Assembly: GCF_003001935.1 (NCBI RefSeq)
Contig: NZ_PVNG01000002.1
Coordinates: forward strand, 310,001 to 374,000
Direction: 5' to 3'
DNA: 64,000 bases
DNA from: Nonomuraea fuscirosea
GTDB lineage: Bacteria; Actinomycetota; Actinomycetes; Streptosporangiales; Streptosporangiaceae
In this document: in pieces, positions 29,353-40,879 of the stretch
How positions within the stretch are numbered: position 1 is the stretch's first letter
How the letters are laid out: each line of letters begins with the position of its first letter
Program-made: the position numbers and the translations under genes
Notes under the pieces: model-generated
What the model saw: the letters and a program-made list of their open reading frames with translations, nothing else
Database searches by the model: none
Told to the model about the DNA's origin: nothing

Positions 29353-30561
29353 TCAGATGCCTCCCACGAACCGGCCCGGAGACATCCTGCGCCCGGGATC
29401 GAAGCGTTCCTTGACCCGCCGCATCAGCGGCAGCCCGCTCACGTGTCCCCACCGGTCCACGCCCTGGCAGGGCGCCGCGAGCACGCTCACCCGCCCGCCG
29501 GCCGCCTCCACCTTCTCGCGCAGCCCCGACACCGTCGCGGCCAGCTCGTCCTCGTCCAGCTCGCGCCCCGGCTCCAGCAGCACCCGCCCGGCGACGGGGG
29601 AGCCGCGCAGCGACAGCCCGCACCCGGCCGCCGCGTCCAGCACGGCCGCCGTGCCGGAGGCCGGGAACCTTACCTCCACCAGCACGTCGTCACCGAAGAC
29701 CTGCCCCCACCACGAAGGCGGCTCGCCGCTCACCTCGGCCGGGCCGATCAGCTCGCGCAGCGTCTCGCCCCTGGTCTGCGCCGCCGTGCCCTCGACCAGC
29801 GCGGCCAGGGTGAGCGGCCCCGCCGGGTCCGGCCGGTCCACCTCCACCGCGCTGGGCTCGGCCTGGGAGGCGGCCAGCGCCGCGGCGACCGCGGGGACCC
29901 GGGCGCCGCCCAGCTCGGCGACGACCCAGCGGCGCTCGGGGGGCATCGGGTGCAGGCGGAACGTGGCCTCGGCGATGACGCCGAGGGTGCCGTACGAGCC
30001 GGTGAAGAGCTTGCCCAGGTCGTAGCCCGCGACGTTCTTGACCACCTTGCCGCCGGATCTGGCCACGGTGCCGTCGGGGAGCACCACCGTGATGCCGATG
30101 AGCAGGTCGCGGGCGGTGCCGTAGCGGAACGCGCGCGGCCCGGGCAGCGGGGCGGCGAGCGTGCCGCCGACCGTCGCGTCCTCGCCGAACGGCACGTCCA
30201 GGGCCAGCTCCTGCCCCTCGCCCGCGAGGGCCGCGGACAGGGCCGCGATCGTCACCCCGGCCTGGGCGCGGACGACCAGGTCGCCGGCGGCGTGCTCCAG
30301 CACCTCGTTCATGCAGCACAGGTCGAGCAGGACGTCGCAGCGCTCGGGCGGCGGGGCCCAGTGCAGCTTCGTGCCGCCGCCCGCGGGCACCACCGCGAGG
30401 TCGCGCTCGGCGCAGGCGCGCAGGACGGCGGCGATCTCCTCGACGGTCTCGGGCAGTGCGACCCAGCGCGGCCGCACCCCGCACACGGCGTCGTCGTCGC
30501 CCGCCTGCCTGGTCGTCACCTCGCCGAACACGCCCGCCCCCTCAAGACCGCCGGTCACCAC
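29353..30561 (-). CDS. glcE: Glycolate oxidase FAD-binding subunit GlcE-like
   Basis: This 402-residue protein of the PCMH/FAD_binding_4 family has the flavin-binding AVVPAGGGTKLHWAP, GATVGGTLA-like DATVGGTLAAPLPGP and GYDLGKLFTGSYGTLGVI segments. It is somewhat longer than typical GlcE (~350). It lacks a clear second catalytic domain as in GlcD, which fits the accessory flavin subunit. The start is GTG 30561, 37 bp after glcD. Position between glcD and glcF makes the assignment strong. Confidence 0.9.
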   Translation of the reverse strand: MVTGGLEGAGVFGEVTTRQAGDDDAVCGVRPRWVALPETVEEIAAVLRACAERDLAVVPAGGGTKLHWAPPPERCDVLLDLCCMNEVLEHAAGDLVVRAQAGVTIAALSAALAGEGQELALDVPFGEDATVGGTLAAPLPGPRAFRYGTARDLLIGITVVLPDGTVARSGGKVVKNVAGYDLGKLFTGSYGTLGVIAEATFRLHPMPPERRWVVAELGGARVPAVAAALAASQAEPSAVEVDRPDPAGPLTLAALVEGTAAQTRGETLRELIGPAEVSGEPPSWWGQVFGDDVLVEVRFPASGTAAVLDAAAGCGLSLRGSPVAGRVLLEPGRELDEDELAATVSGLREKVEAAGGRVSVLAAPCQGVDRWGHVSGLPLMRRVKERFDPGRRMSPGRFVGGI

Positions 30562-30598
30562 TGCCCGCTCACCCTCGCCCCGCTCATCGACGACCCGT

Positions 30599-32035
30599 TC
30601 ACAACTGATCGGCCTTTCCCGACTCGACCAGCGGATGCACGCCCTTGCGCACGCCCGGCACCTCGCCGCACAACCTCGGGGTGGGGAACACCTTGCCCGG
30701 GTTCGCCAGGCCCTGAGGGTCGAACGCGCACCGGACGAGCTGCATCGTGTCCAGGTCGTCCGCGCTGAACATCTTCGGCATATATCGGGATTTGTCGACG
30801 CCGACGCCGTGCTCGCCCGTGATGGAGCCGCCGTGCTCGATGCACAGGTCCAGGATCGCGCCGGAGACCACCTCGGCCCGCTCGCCCGCCCCCGGATCCC
30901 CGTCGTCGAACAGCACCAGCGGATGCAGGTTGCCGTCGCCCGCGTGGAAGACGTTGGCCACCTTGATGTCGTGCTCCGCGGACAGCCGGTCGATGGCGGC
31001 CAGCACGGCGGGCAGGGACGTGCGCGGCACCACGCCGTCCTGGACGATGTAGGCCGGGCTGATCCGCCCGACCGCGGCGAACGCCGACTTACGGCCCTTC
31101 CAGATCGCCGCCCGCTCGGCCGGATCGGCCGCCACCCGCAGCTCGAACGCCGCCGAGCAGATCTCCTCCAGCTGCGCGAACTGCCGCTCCACCTCGGCGG
31201 CGGGCCCGTCCAGCTCGACGATCAGCACGGCGCCCGCGCCCTCGGGGTAGGAGCAGGCCACCGCCGCCTCGGCCGCCTCGATGGCCAGCGCGTCCATCAT
31301 CTCGATCGCGGCCGGCACGATGCCCGCCCCGATGATCGCCGAGACGGCCTGCCCGCCCTGCTCGATGCTCTCGAACGCGGCCAGCACCGTGGTCACCGCC
31401 TCGGGCGCGCGGCAGAGCCGTACCGTGATCTTGGTGGCGATGCCCAGCGTGCCCTCCGAGCCGATGAACGCGCCCAGCAGGTCGTAACCGGGGTCCATGC
31501 GGTCGAGCGTGACCAGGTCGCCGTCCGGCGTGACGATCTCGCACGCCTCGACGTGGTTGACCGTGAAGCCGTACTTGAGGCAGTGGGCGCCGCCCGAGTT
31601 CTCCGCCACGTTGCCGCCGATCGAGCAGATCTGCTGGCTGGAGGGGTCGGGCGCGTAGTAGTAGCCGCGGTCGCGCACGGCCTCGGTGATCGCCAGGTTG
31701 GTGACGCCCGGCTCCACGACGGCCCTGCGGTCGGCGAGGTCGACCTCCAGGATCGCGCGCATCCTGGAGGTGACGATCAGCACGCCGTCCTCGCGGGGGA
31801 GCGCGCCGCCCGACAGGCCCGTGCCCGAGCCTCTGGCCACGAACGGCACGCCGAAGTCGTTGCAGAGCCGCACCACCCGGGCGACCTGCTCGGCCGTGCC
31901 CGGGAGCACGACCACGCCGGGGGTCGCCCGGTGGTAGGTGAGGCCGTCGCACTCGTAGGTGCGCAGGCGTACCGGATCGGTGATCACCGAGTCGTGGGGC
32001 AGCAGCGACCGAAGAGCCGCTATGAGGGTGTCCAT
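30599..32035 (-). CDS. glcD: Glycolate oxidase catalytic flavoprotein subunit
   Basis: This 478-residue FAD enzyme oxidises glycolate (or D-lactate) to glyoxylate (or pyruvate). Flavin-binding parts include FVARGSGTGLSGGALP and NVAENSGGAHCLKYG; the C-terminal catalytic half shows VFHAGDGNLHP and GEHGVGVDKSRYMP. ATG 32035 is favoured over GTG 32038 because GGGGGA is six bases upstream of it. It begins 15 bp after the malate synthase stop, so the two genes are probably one transcript. The glyoxylate it makes is the substrate of that malate synthase. Confidence 0.94.
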   Translation of the reverse strand: MDTLIAALRSLLPHDSVITDPVRLRTYECDGLTYHRATPGVVVLPGTAEQVARVVRLCNDFGVPFVARGSGTGLSGGALPREDGVLIVTSRMRAILEVDLADRRAVVEPGVTNLAITEAVRDRGYYYAPDPSSQQICSIGGNVAENSGGAHCLKYGFTVNHVEACEIVTPDGDLVTLDRMDPGYDLLGAFIGSEGTLGIATKITVRLCRAPEAVTTVLAAFESIEQGGQAVSAIIGAGIVPAAIEMMDALAIEAAEAAVACSYPEGAGAVLIVELDGPAAEVERQFAQLEEICSAAFELRVAADPAERAAIWKGRKSAFAAVGRISPAYIVQDGVVPRTSLPAVLAAIDRLSAEHDIKVANVFHAGDGNLHPLVLFDDGDPGAGERAEVVSGAILDLCIEHGGSITGEHGVGVDKSRYMPKMFSADDLDTMQLVRCAFDPQGLANPGKVFPTPRLCGEVPGVRKGVHPLVESGKADQL

Positions 32036-32050
32036 CACCGATCCCCCTTC

Positions 32051-33628
<1,578 letters not shown>

Positions 33629-33637
33629 CAGGACGCC

Positions 33638-33654
33638 TTTCCGCTGTATGGAAA
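33638..33654. promoter_or_regulatory. Inverted-repeat operator candidate before aceB
   Basis: TTTCC (33638-33642) and GGAAA (33650-33654) form a perfect inverted repeat with a 7-bp spacer, 10 bp before the aceB start and downstream of the predicted transcription start. IclR-family repressors use short palindromes of this size, and an IclR gene ends the operon. Adjacent AATCGATT (33654-33661) is itself palindromic. Binding is inferred. Confidence 0.5.
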
Positions 33655-33677
33655 ATCGATTCTGGATTGTGGAAGTG

Positions 33678-33706
33678 AAGTTACTCCCCTGGTGCCCGGG
33701 GGTCAA
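33678..33706 (-). promoter_or_regulatory. Promoter of the aceB-glc operon
   Basis: On the minus strand, TTGACC (33706-33701) and TAACTT (33683-33678) are separated by exactly 17 bp. Both are close to the sigma70 consensus. The predicted transcription start near 33671 leaves a leader of about 43 nt that contains the inverted-repeat operator candidate. Confidence 0.6.
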
Positions 33707-33772
33707 AGGTTGGGGTTCCCCCGGGGTGATCCCCGATGTGCGTCCGGGCCGCACACGTCAGGATTCGGGAGT

Positions 33773-34465
33773 ATGAAGACGATGGCGATCGCGGGCGGCC
33801 TGCTGGCCTCCGCCCTCTTGATGACGGGCTGCGGACTCGGGAGCCTGGGCGGTCCCAGCAACGAGGACACGGCCTCGTACGAGGTGAAGGACAAGGTCTC
33901 CACACTCCGGCTGGACAGCGACGCGGGCGACGCGGTGATCACCGAGACCGACGGCGCGAGCGTGCGCGTGGTCGAGAAGCTGCGCTGGCGTGGCGACGAC
34001 AAGCCCGTCCCCGAGCACAAGGTCGAGGGCGGCTCGCTGTTCCTCACCTACGAGTGCCCGTCGAACTGGGGGAGCTGCAGCGTCGACTACAAGATCGAGA
34101 TCCCCAAGGGGTTGCCCGTCGACCTGGAGAGCGGCTCGGGCACCCTCACGCTCAGGGCGCTGACCGGCCCGATCGACCTGCGGGTCGGCTCCGGCGACGT
34201 GGACGCGGCCGACCTCGGCGGCAAGAAGGTGCTGGCCAAGGCCGGCTCGGGCAACATCGAGCTGAAGTACGTCTCCGCCCCCGACAACGTGGAGCTGGAG
34301 GTCGGGTCGGGCGACATCACCCTCAACGTCCCCGACGGCGCCTACGACGTGAAGAGCGACGTGGGCTCGGGCGACAAGAACGTCTCGATCAAGAGCGACA
34401 GCTCCTCGCCGCGGAAGATCTCGCTGAAGGCGGGTTCGGGCGACATCACCGTCGCGGCCCCTTGA
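33773..34465 (+). CDS. DUF4097-type repeat lipoprotein
   Basis: This 230-residue protein has a lipoprotein signal (MKTMAIAGGLLASALLMTGC, Cys20). The mature part consists of short repeated beta strands ending in GSG-D/N-I motifs (ESGSGTLTLRA, VGSGDVDAAD, AGSGNIELKY, VGSGDITLNV), the right-handed beta-helix-like pattern of DUF4097 putative adhesins. It is probably on the outer face of the membrane. GGGAG precedes ATG 33773. It is divergent from aceB. Function is unknown; the SGSGD repeats are natural to the family and are not the minisatellite insertions seen elsewhere. Confidence 0.87.
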   Translation: MKTMAIAGGLLASALLMTGCGLGSLGGPSNEDTASYEVKDKVSTLRLDSDAGDAVITETDGASVRVVEKLRWRGDDKPVPEHKVEGGSLFLTYECPSNWGSCSVDYKIEIPKGLPVDLESGSGTLTLRALTGPIDLRVGSGDVDAADLGGKKVLAKAGSGNIELKYVSAPDNVELEVGSGDITLNVPDGAYDVKSDVGSGDKNVSIKSDSSSPRKISLKAGSGDITVAAP

Positions 34466-34513
34466 CAGGGCCGGGACGCGCCTGGATAACCAGGTGATTG
34501 CGCCGCGGGTGTC

Positions 34514-35986
34514 ATGCCACCATCGTGGGAAGACATCGGGGTGTCCAGACGTTCCCTCATAGAGATGACACGAATGCACGAATACACCGAGCTCGACGAG
34601 TTCGAGACCGGCGACATGGACCTCGAGGAGCGCCAGGCGCTGCGCCGCGTGGCGGGCCTCTCCACCGAACTGCAGGACGTCTCCGAGGTCGAGTACCGGA
34701 AACTGCGGCTCGAACGGGTCGTCCTCGTCGGCGTCTGGACCTCCGGCACGGCCGAGGACGCCGACAACTCCCTTCTGGAGCTCAAGCTCCTGGCCGAGAC
34801 GGCCGGGTCCGAGGTACTCGAGGGACTCGTCCAGCGCCGCCAGAAGCCCGACCCGGCCACCTACATCGGCTCGGGCAAGGCCCTGGAGCTGCGCGACGTG
34901 GTCGAGGCCACCGGCGCCGACACCGTGATCTGCGACGGTGAGCTGGCCCCCGGCCAGCTGCGCCAGCTCGAAGAGATCGTCAAGGTCAAGGTCATCGACC
35001 GGACCGCGCTGATCCTCGACATCTTCGCCCAGCACGCCAAGAGCCGCGAGGGCAAGGCGCAGGTCGAGCTGGCCCAGCTGTCCTACCTGCTGCCGCGCCT
35101 GCGCGGCTGGGGCGGCAACCTGTCCCGTCAGGTCGGCGGCCGCGCCGCGGGCGGCGTCGGCATCGGCGGCCGCGGCCCCGGTGAGACCAAGATCGAGCTG
35201 GACCGCCGGCGCATCCGCGAGCGCATGTCCAAGCTGCGCCGCCAGATCGGCGGCATGTCCACCTCCCGCGACACCATGCGCAACCGCCGCCAGCGGCGCG
35301 AGGTCCCGGCCGTGGCCATCGCCGGCTACACCAACGCCGGCAAGTCCTCGCTGCTCAACCGCGTCACCGGCGCGGGCGTGCTGGTGGAGGACGCGCTGTT
35401 CGCCACCCTCGACCCGACCGTGCGCCGGGCGCGCACGCCGGAGGGCCGGCTGTTCACGATCGCCGACACCGTCGGCTTCGTCCGGCACCTGCCCCACCAG
35501 CTCGTCGAGGCGTTCCGCTCGACGCTGGAGGAGGTCGCCGACGCCGACCTCATTCTGCACGTGGTCGACGGCTCGCACCCCGACCCCGAGGGGCAGCTGG
35601 CGGCCGTGCGCGAGGTCTTCGCCGACATCGAGGGCGCCGCCGAGGTGCCCGAGATCGTGGTGATCAACAAGGCCGACGCGGCCGACCAGGAGGTGCTCGA
35701 CCGGATCGCCAGGCGCGAACGCGACAGCATCGTGGTGTCGGCGCGCACGGGCAAGGGGATCGGCGAGCTGATGGCGCTGATCGAGGAACGGCTGCCGCGG
35801 CTCGACCACGAGGTGCAGCTGCTGGTGCCCTACGACAGGGGAGACCTGGTCTCGCGGGCCCACAAGGAGGGCGAGGTGCTCTCCGTGGACCACGTGGGCG
35901 ACGGCACCGTGCTGCACGCGCGGGTGCTGCCTAGCCTGGCGGAGGAGCTGAAGAAGGTGGGCAAGCCGGTGGAGCACGTCTCCTAG
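34514..35986 (+). CDS. hflX: Ribosome-associated GTPase HflX
   Basis: This 490-residue GTPase splits or rescues stalled ribosomes. The N-terminal HflX domain (GVWTSGTAEDADNSLLEL, PDPATYIGSGKALEL, VKVKVIDRTALILDIFAQHA) is followed by a Gly-rich joint (VGGRAAGGVGIGGRGPGETK). The G domain shows G1 GYTNAGKS, ADTVGF for G3 and VINKADAAD for G4. Several starts are possible (ATG 34514, 34565 or 34574); conservation only begins near residue 40, so the first is kept with low certainty. Confidence 0.95.
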   Translation: MPPSWEDIGVSRRSLIEMTRMHEYTELDEFETGDMDLEERQALRRVAGLSTELQDVSEVEYRKLRLERVVLVGVWTSGTAEDADNSLLELKLLAETAGSEVLEGLVQRRQKPDPATYIGSGKALELRDVVEATGADTVICDGELAPGQLRQLEEIVKVKVIDRTALILDIFAQHAKSREGKAQVELAQLSYLLPRLRGWGGNLSRQVGGRAAGGVGIGGRGPGETKIELDRRRIRERMSKLRRQIGGMSTSRDTMRNRRQRREVPAVAIAGYTNAGKSSLLNRVTGAGVLVEDALFATLDPTVRRARTPEGRLFTIADTVGFVRHLPHQLVEAFRSTLEEVADADLILHVVDGSHPDPEGQLAAVREVFADIEGAAEVPEIVVINKADAADQEVLDRIARRERDSIVVSARTGKGIGELMALIEERLPRLDHEVQLLVPYDRGDLVSRAHKEGEVLSVDHVGDGTVLHARVLPSLAEELKKVGKPVEHVS

Positions 35987-36053
35987 GCTTTCCTGGCGCG
36001 CGTACGGGGCCGCTGAGGTCGCGTACGCTGCGGGTGGGCGTGCGGTGGGGGCG

Positions 36054-36190
36054 GTTGTCACCACCGCGCCTCACGGACACCCACGGACGACCGTGGACGC
36101 CCTTGGAAGGCGGCCACGGACGCCATGACCACGCCGGCCCATGGACGGCGGCCATGGATACTCACGGCCGCCGACGCCCATGGGCTCTCG
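36054..36190. repeat. CCACGGAC/CCATGGAC-rich stretch after hflX
   Basis: Short words CCACGGAC, CCATGGAC, GGCCATGGAT and CCACGGACGCC recur irregularly over about 135 bp, giving many local inverted repeats. Open frames across it on both strands are low in complexity and lack ribosome-binding sites, so no gene is called. Nothing else recognisable is seen between here and the hairpin at 36214. Confidence 0.6.
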
Positions 36191-36213
36191 ATGGGACCGA
36201 TGGGACACTTGAG

Positions 36214-36232
36214 GGGCGCCTTTTCGGCGCCC
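36214..36232 (+). terminator. Hairpin terminator candidate downstream of hflX
   Basis: GGGCGCC and GGCGCCC form a perfect 7-bp stem with loop TTTTC, followed by TTCCC. It is about 230 bp after the hflX stop. The short pyrimidine tail makes it a modest terminator. Confidence 0.5.
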
Positions 36233-36297
36233 TTCCCGGTATGGGGGTCAGCTCTCGCCTCAAAGCGCGCAGACCTGCCCAAAAGCGGCAGTGGTCC

Positions 36298-36356
36298 CCG
36301 AACCCTGGGATTGCTAGGATTGGCCAGACCTAACTTTGGTCTGGATTTGGGTTCGG
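36298..36356. other. Two-tier structured intergenic element
   Basis: An outer perfect 8-bp stem CCGAACCC (36298-36305)/GGGTTCGG (36349-36356) encloses a perfect 7-bp stem CCAGACC (36324-36330)/GGTCTGG (36338-36344) with a 7-nt loop. The asymmetric interior (18 and 4 nt) could hold a small ligand-type or protein-binding fold. It may be a small RNA, a terminator or part of the hutI leader. No known RNA family is recognised. Confidence 0.45.
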
Positions 36357-36508
36357 TTCTGAGTTTCGGATGAGGGTCGTGCGCGTTCGAGTCGTCAGCG
36401 GGAGCCCTGGGGACGCGGTAGGGCTGCGTGACGATTGGGATGAGTGGTCTTTCTTCCGAATAACCCTGTACACCAGCCCAACATGTGAAATAACGTAACT
36501 GAACTGAA

Positions 36509-36559
36509 ATCGCCGGATCATGCCTCCGGCGATACGGTCACCGCACCAACGAGGTGCGG
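36509..36559 (+). promoter_or_regulatory. Tandem hairpins in the hutI leader
   Basis: ATCGCCGG/CCGGCGAT (36509-36516 with 36526-36533) forms an 8-bp stem with a 9-nt loop. It is followed by CCGCACC/GGTGCGG (36541-36547 with 36553-36559), a 7-bp stem with loop AACGA. An AGGAGA ribosome-binding site for the small leader ORF begins eight bases later. The arrangement looks like a translational or transcriptional control leader. Confidence 0.5.
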
Positions 36560-36579
36560 AAAAGAGCAGGAGACCCCCC

Positions 36580-36678
36580 ATGTCGTCCGGACCCGGAGCG
36601 GACTCAGTGGGCGCGGCCCAGGCCGTGCGCTGGGCTCTGCGCTCATGCGGTGGGCCGTGCTGGGTGGTGATGCGGTGA
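36580..36678 (+). CDS. Putative 32-residue leader peptide coupled to hutI
   Basis: ATG 36580 is preceded by a strong AGGAGA with seven-base spacing, the best ribosome-binding site near hutI. The frame encodes 32 residues, beginning MSSGPGADSVGAAQAVRW and ending CGGPCWVVMR. Its TGA (36676-36678) overlaps the hutI GTG at 36675, as GTGA. There are no His runs that would suggest histidine attenuation. Two Cys and two Trp lie in the C-terminal half. It may serve only to deliver ribosomes to hutI, which has a poor site of its own. Translation is inferred from the signals. Confidence 0.5.
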   Translation: MSSGPGADSVGAAQAVRWALRSCGGPCWVVMR

Positions 36679-37883
36679 CCGTTCGACTGCTGACCAACAT
36701 CGGCCGCCTCTGGACCGGCAACGAGGTCCTCAGCAACGCCGCCATCCTGGTGCACAACGACCGCATCGCGTGGGTCGGGCGCGCGCCCGACCTGCCGCAG
36801 AGCGTCCCCGGGGTCGTCGACGACATCGTCGACGTCGACCATGTCGAAAACCTGGGCGGCGCCCTGGTCACGCCCGGCCTGATCGATGCCCACACGCACC
36901 CCGTCTACGCCGGCAACCGCTACGCCGAGCTGGCGATCCGCACCGGCGGCTCCACCTCCGCCTCGATCACCGCGGCGGGCGGCGGCGTGGGCTCCACCGT
37001 CACCGTGACCCGCGGCACCGACCCGTGGACCCTGTGCAACGGCGTACGCGAGCGGCTGCGCGGCTGGCTGCTCAGCGGCACCACGACCGTCGAGGCCAAG
37101 ACCGGCTACCACCTCACCCGCGACGGCGAGCTCGCCGACGTGCGGCTCCTGCGCGAGCTGGAGAAGGAGCCGATGATGCCGCGCGTGCACGTCACGTTCC
37201 TGGCCGCGCACGTGGTGCCGCCCGAATACTTCGGCCGGCAGCGCGAATACGTCGAGGCCGTGGGCGCCTGGTGCGCCGACGCGGCCGCGGCCGGCGCCGA
37301 CAGCGTCGACGTCTACTGCGACGAGGGCTACTTCACCACCGAGGAGTCCCGCTGGGTCCTCGCCTCCGGCCGCAACGTGGGCCTGCTGCCGCGCATCCAC
37401 GCCGGCCAGTACAGCCGCCGCGGCGCCGTCCAGCTGGCCGCCGAGCTCGGCTGCGCCTCCGCCGACGGCCTGCACCACATGTCCGACGAGGACATCGCCA
37501 TCATGTCCCGCTACGGTGTCCCCGCCGTCGTCTGCCCCGCCACCGCCCTCCAGCGCGGCCACCTCCCGCCGGTCCGCCAGATGATCAAGCACGGCGTCCA
37601 GATCGCGCTCGGCAGCGACCACAACCCCGGCTACTGCGGCATCACCTCGATGTCCCTGGTGATCGCCATGGCGGTGTCGGCGTTCGGCATGAGCGTCAAC
37701 GACGCCCTCCGCGCCGCCACCCTGGGTGGGGCCACCGTCCTCGGCGCCCCCGACCGCGGCGTCCTCGCGCCGGGCCGGCTGGCCGACATCGTCCAGTGGG
37801 ACGCCGACCACGAGGGCGCCTTCGCCTGGTCCTTCGGCCTCAAGCCGCGGCGGGTGTGGCGGGGCGGGACACCGGTCCAGTAG
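36675..37883 (+). CDS. hutI: Imidazolonepropionase
   Basis: This 402-residue amidohydrolase opens 4-imidazolone-5-propionate to formiminoglutamate in histidine breakdown. The metal-binding VTPGLIDAHTHPVYAGNR and later FLAAHVVPPEYF, LLPRIHAGQYS, GLHHMSDEDIAIM and GSDHNPGYC motifs match HutI. GTG 36675 gives the family-like start TVRLLTNIGRLWTGNE; an ATG at 36645 would add ten untypical residues. Initiation is probably coupled to the overlapping leader ORF. Other hut genes are not in the window. Confidence 0.95.
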   Translation: MTVRLLTNIGRLWTGNEVLSNAAILVHNDRIAWVGRAPDLPQSVPGVVDDIVDVDHVENLGGALVTPGLIDAHTHPVYAGNRYAELAIRTGGSTSASITAAGGGVGSTVTVTRGTDPWTLCNGVRERLRGWLLSGTTTVEAKTGYHLTRDGELADVRLLRELEKEPMMPRVHVTFLAAHVVPPEYFGRQREYVEAVGAWCADAAAAGADSVDVYCDEGYFTTEESRWVLASGRNVGLLPRIHAGQYSRRGAVQLAAELGCASADGLHHMSDEDIAIMSRYGVPAVVCPATALQRGHLPPVRQMIKHGVQIALGSDHNPGYCGITSMSLVIAMAVSAFGMSVNDALRAATLGGATVLGAPDRGVLAPGRLADIVQWDADHEGAFAWSFGLKPRRVWRGGTPVQ

Positions 37884-37896
37884 TCAGGCGCCGGCC

Positions 37897-39057
37897 ATGC
37901 CACCGTGGATCGCCATCGTCACCGACTCCACCGCCTGCCTCGGCAAGGTGCCCGGCATGACAGTCATCCCCATCCAGGTCCTCCCACACCACCCCACCAC
38001 CCCTCTCCCCCCACCCACCCTTCCTCCACCCCGACCGCCCACGCACGGCCCTCCCACCTCCGGACCTCCCCAGGCGTCCGGCCCTGCTTCGCCCTGCCCG
38101 ACGACGCCCAGCGCGTCCGCCTCCGGTCTTCCTATCGCGTCCGTTCCTGCAGTTCCGCCGCCCACGCCCGGCCCTTCCGCCACGTCCGACCCTGCTCCAG
38201 CCTCGCCAACCACATTCGGTCCTGCCACCGCGGGCCCGTCCACCGCGCCTAGCCCTCACATCGCGCCCGGCGCCACACCGGCCCTGGATCCTTCTGCCGA
38301 GTCGGCTGCCACATCGGCCCTGGCAATTGCGTCATCGGCAGTGACGTCAGATGAGAGCTCCTTCACCGGAGACCTCATCAACGCGACCACCTCGCGCCCT
38401 TCCCCCGCCCGCTTCGCCTCCTGCTACGCCGAGCTGGCCGCCGCCGGCGCCACGGGCATCGTCTCGATCCACGTCTCCGCCGAACTGTCCGGCACCATAG
38501 ATTCCGCCCGAGCCGCCGCGCGGGATGCCCCCGTGCCCGTGGAGGTGATCGACAGCCGCTCGATCGCCATGGGCCTGGGATACCCCGTCCTGGCCGCCGC
38601 CCGTACCGCCGAGAACGGCGCCACGTTGGACGAGGCGACAGCGGCCGCACGCCGTTGCCTGCGAACCACGCGATCGTTCTTCTACGTGGACAACCTCGAC
38701 TACCTCCGCCGCAGCGGCCGGATCGGCACGGCGGCCTCCCTCGTAGGCTCCGCCCTCATGATCAAGCCGTTGCTCCACTTCGTGGACGGCCGCATCTCCC
38801 TCCTGGAGAAGGTCCGCACCGCCTCACGCGCCATCGCCCGTCTCGAGGACCTGGCAGTGCAAGCAGCGGGAACGGGCCTTGTACGGGTCGCCGTACAACA
38901 CCTGAACGCGAGCGAACGAGCCGAGGCGCTGGCGGAACGCCTGCCGAAACGCTTGCCGGCCGTGGTGGACCTGCAGGTGGTGGAGGTGGGCGCGGAGCTC
39001 GGCATACACGTGGGCCCCGGCTTCCTCGGCCTCACCGTAACACCAGAAGACGCCTGA
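37897..39057 (+). CDS. DegV family lipid-binding protein with a large low-complexity insertion
   Basis: DegV proteins bind fatty acids and act with fatty-acid kinase. The 386-residue frame starts normally (WIAIVTDSTACLGKVPGMTV). At about residue 30 it enters ~115 residues of Pro/Ser/Thr/Ala-rich sequence, then returns to DegV at about residue 145-150 (TTSRPSPARFASCYAELAAAG). The conserved GATGIVSIHVSAELSGT, IDSRSIAMGLGYPV, SFFYVDNLDYLRRSGRIG and KPLLHFVDGRI blocks are intact. Typical DegV is ~280 residues. The insert replaces a surface loop, so the fold could survive. It starts 13 bp after hutI. Confidence 0.88.
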   Translation: MPPWIAIVTDSTACLGKVPGMTVIPIQVLPHHPTTPLPPPTLPPPRPPTHGPPTSGPPQASGPASPCPTTPSASASGLPIASVPAVPPPTPGPSATSDPAPASPTTFGPATAGPSTAPSPHIAPGATPALDPSAESAATSALAIASSAVTSDESSFTGDLINATTSRPSPARFASCYAELAAAGATGIVSIHVSAELSGTIDSARAAARDAPVPVEVIDSRSIAMGLGYPVLAAARTAENGATLDEATAAARRCLRTTRSFFYVDNLDYLRRSGRIGTAASLVGSALMIKPLLHFVDGRISLLEKVRTASRAIARLEDLAVQAAGTGLVRVAVQHLNASERAEALAERLPKRLPAVVDLQVVEVGAELGIHVGPGFLGLTVTPEDA

Positions 39058-39168
39058 CAATCCCGCCCGCGGCACGTTGTCCACAGCCGCCCCATCCCCA
39101 CCCACCACTATCCCCAGAACGTCGCTCGGCCCCACTCCCACGGCCACCCACCCCATACCGTCGCCGAC

Positions 39169-40878
<1,710 letters not shown>

Positions 40879-40879
40879 C

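Noticed and set aside
36034..36333. A 99-codon frame downstream of hflX
   Set aside because: His/Gly/Arg/Pro-rich repeat translation with no ribosome-binding site. The region contains a terminator-like hairpin in mid-frame.
36385..36410. tRNA T-loop-like GTTCGAGTC
   Set aside because: No acceptor, D or anticodon stems can be formed around it.
36645..36677. ATG 36645 as hutI start
   Set aside because: It adds ten residues untypical of the family and has no ribosome-binding site. GTG 36675, coupled to the leader ORF, fits better.
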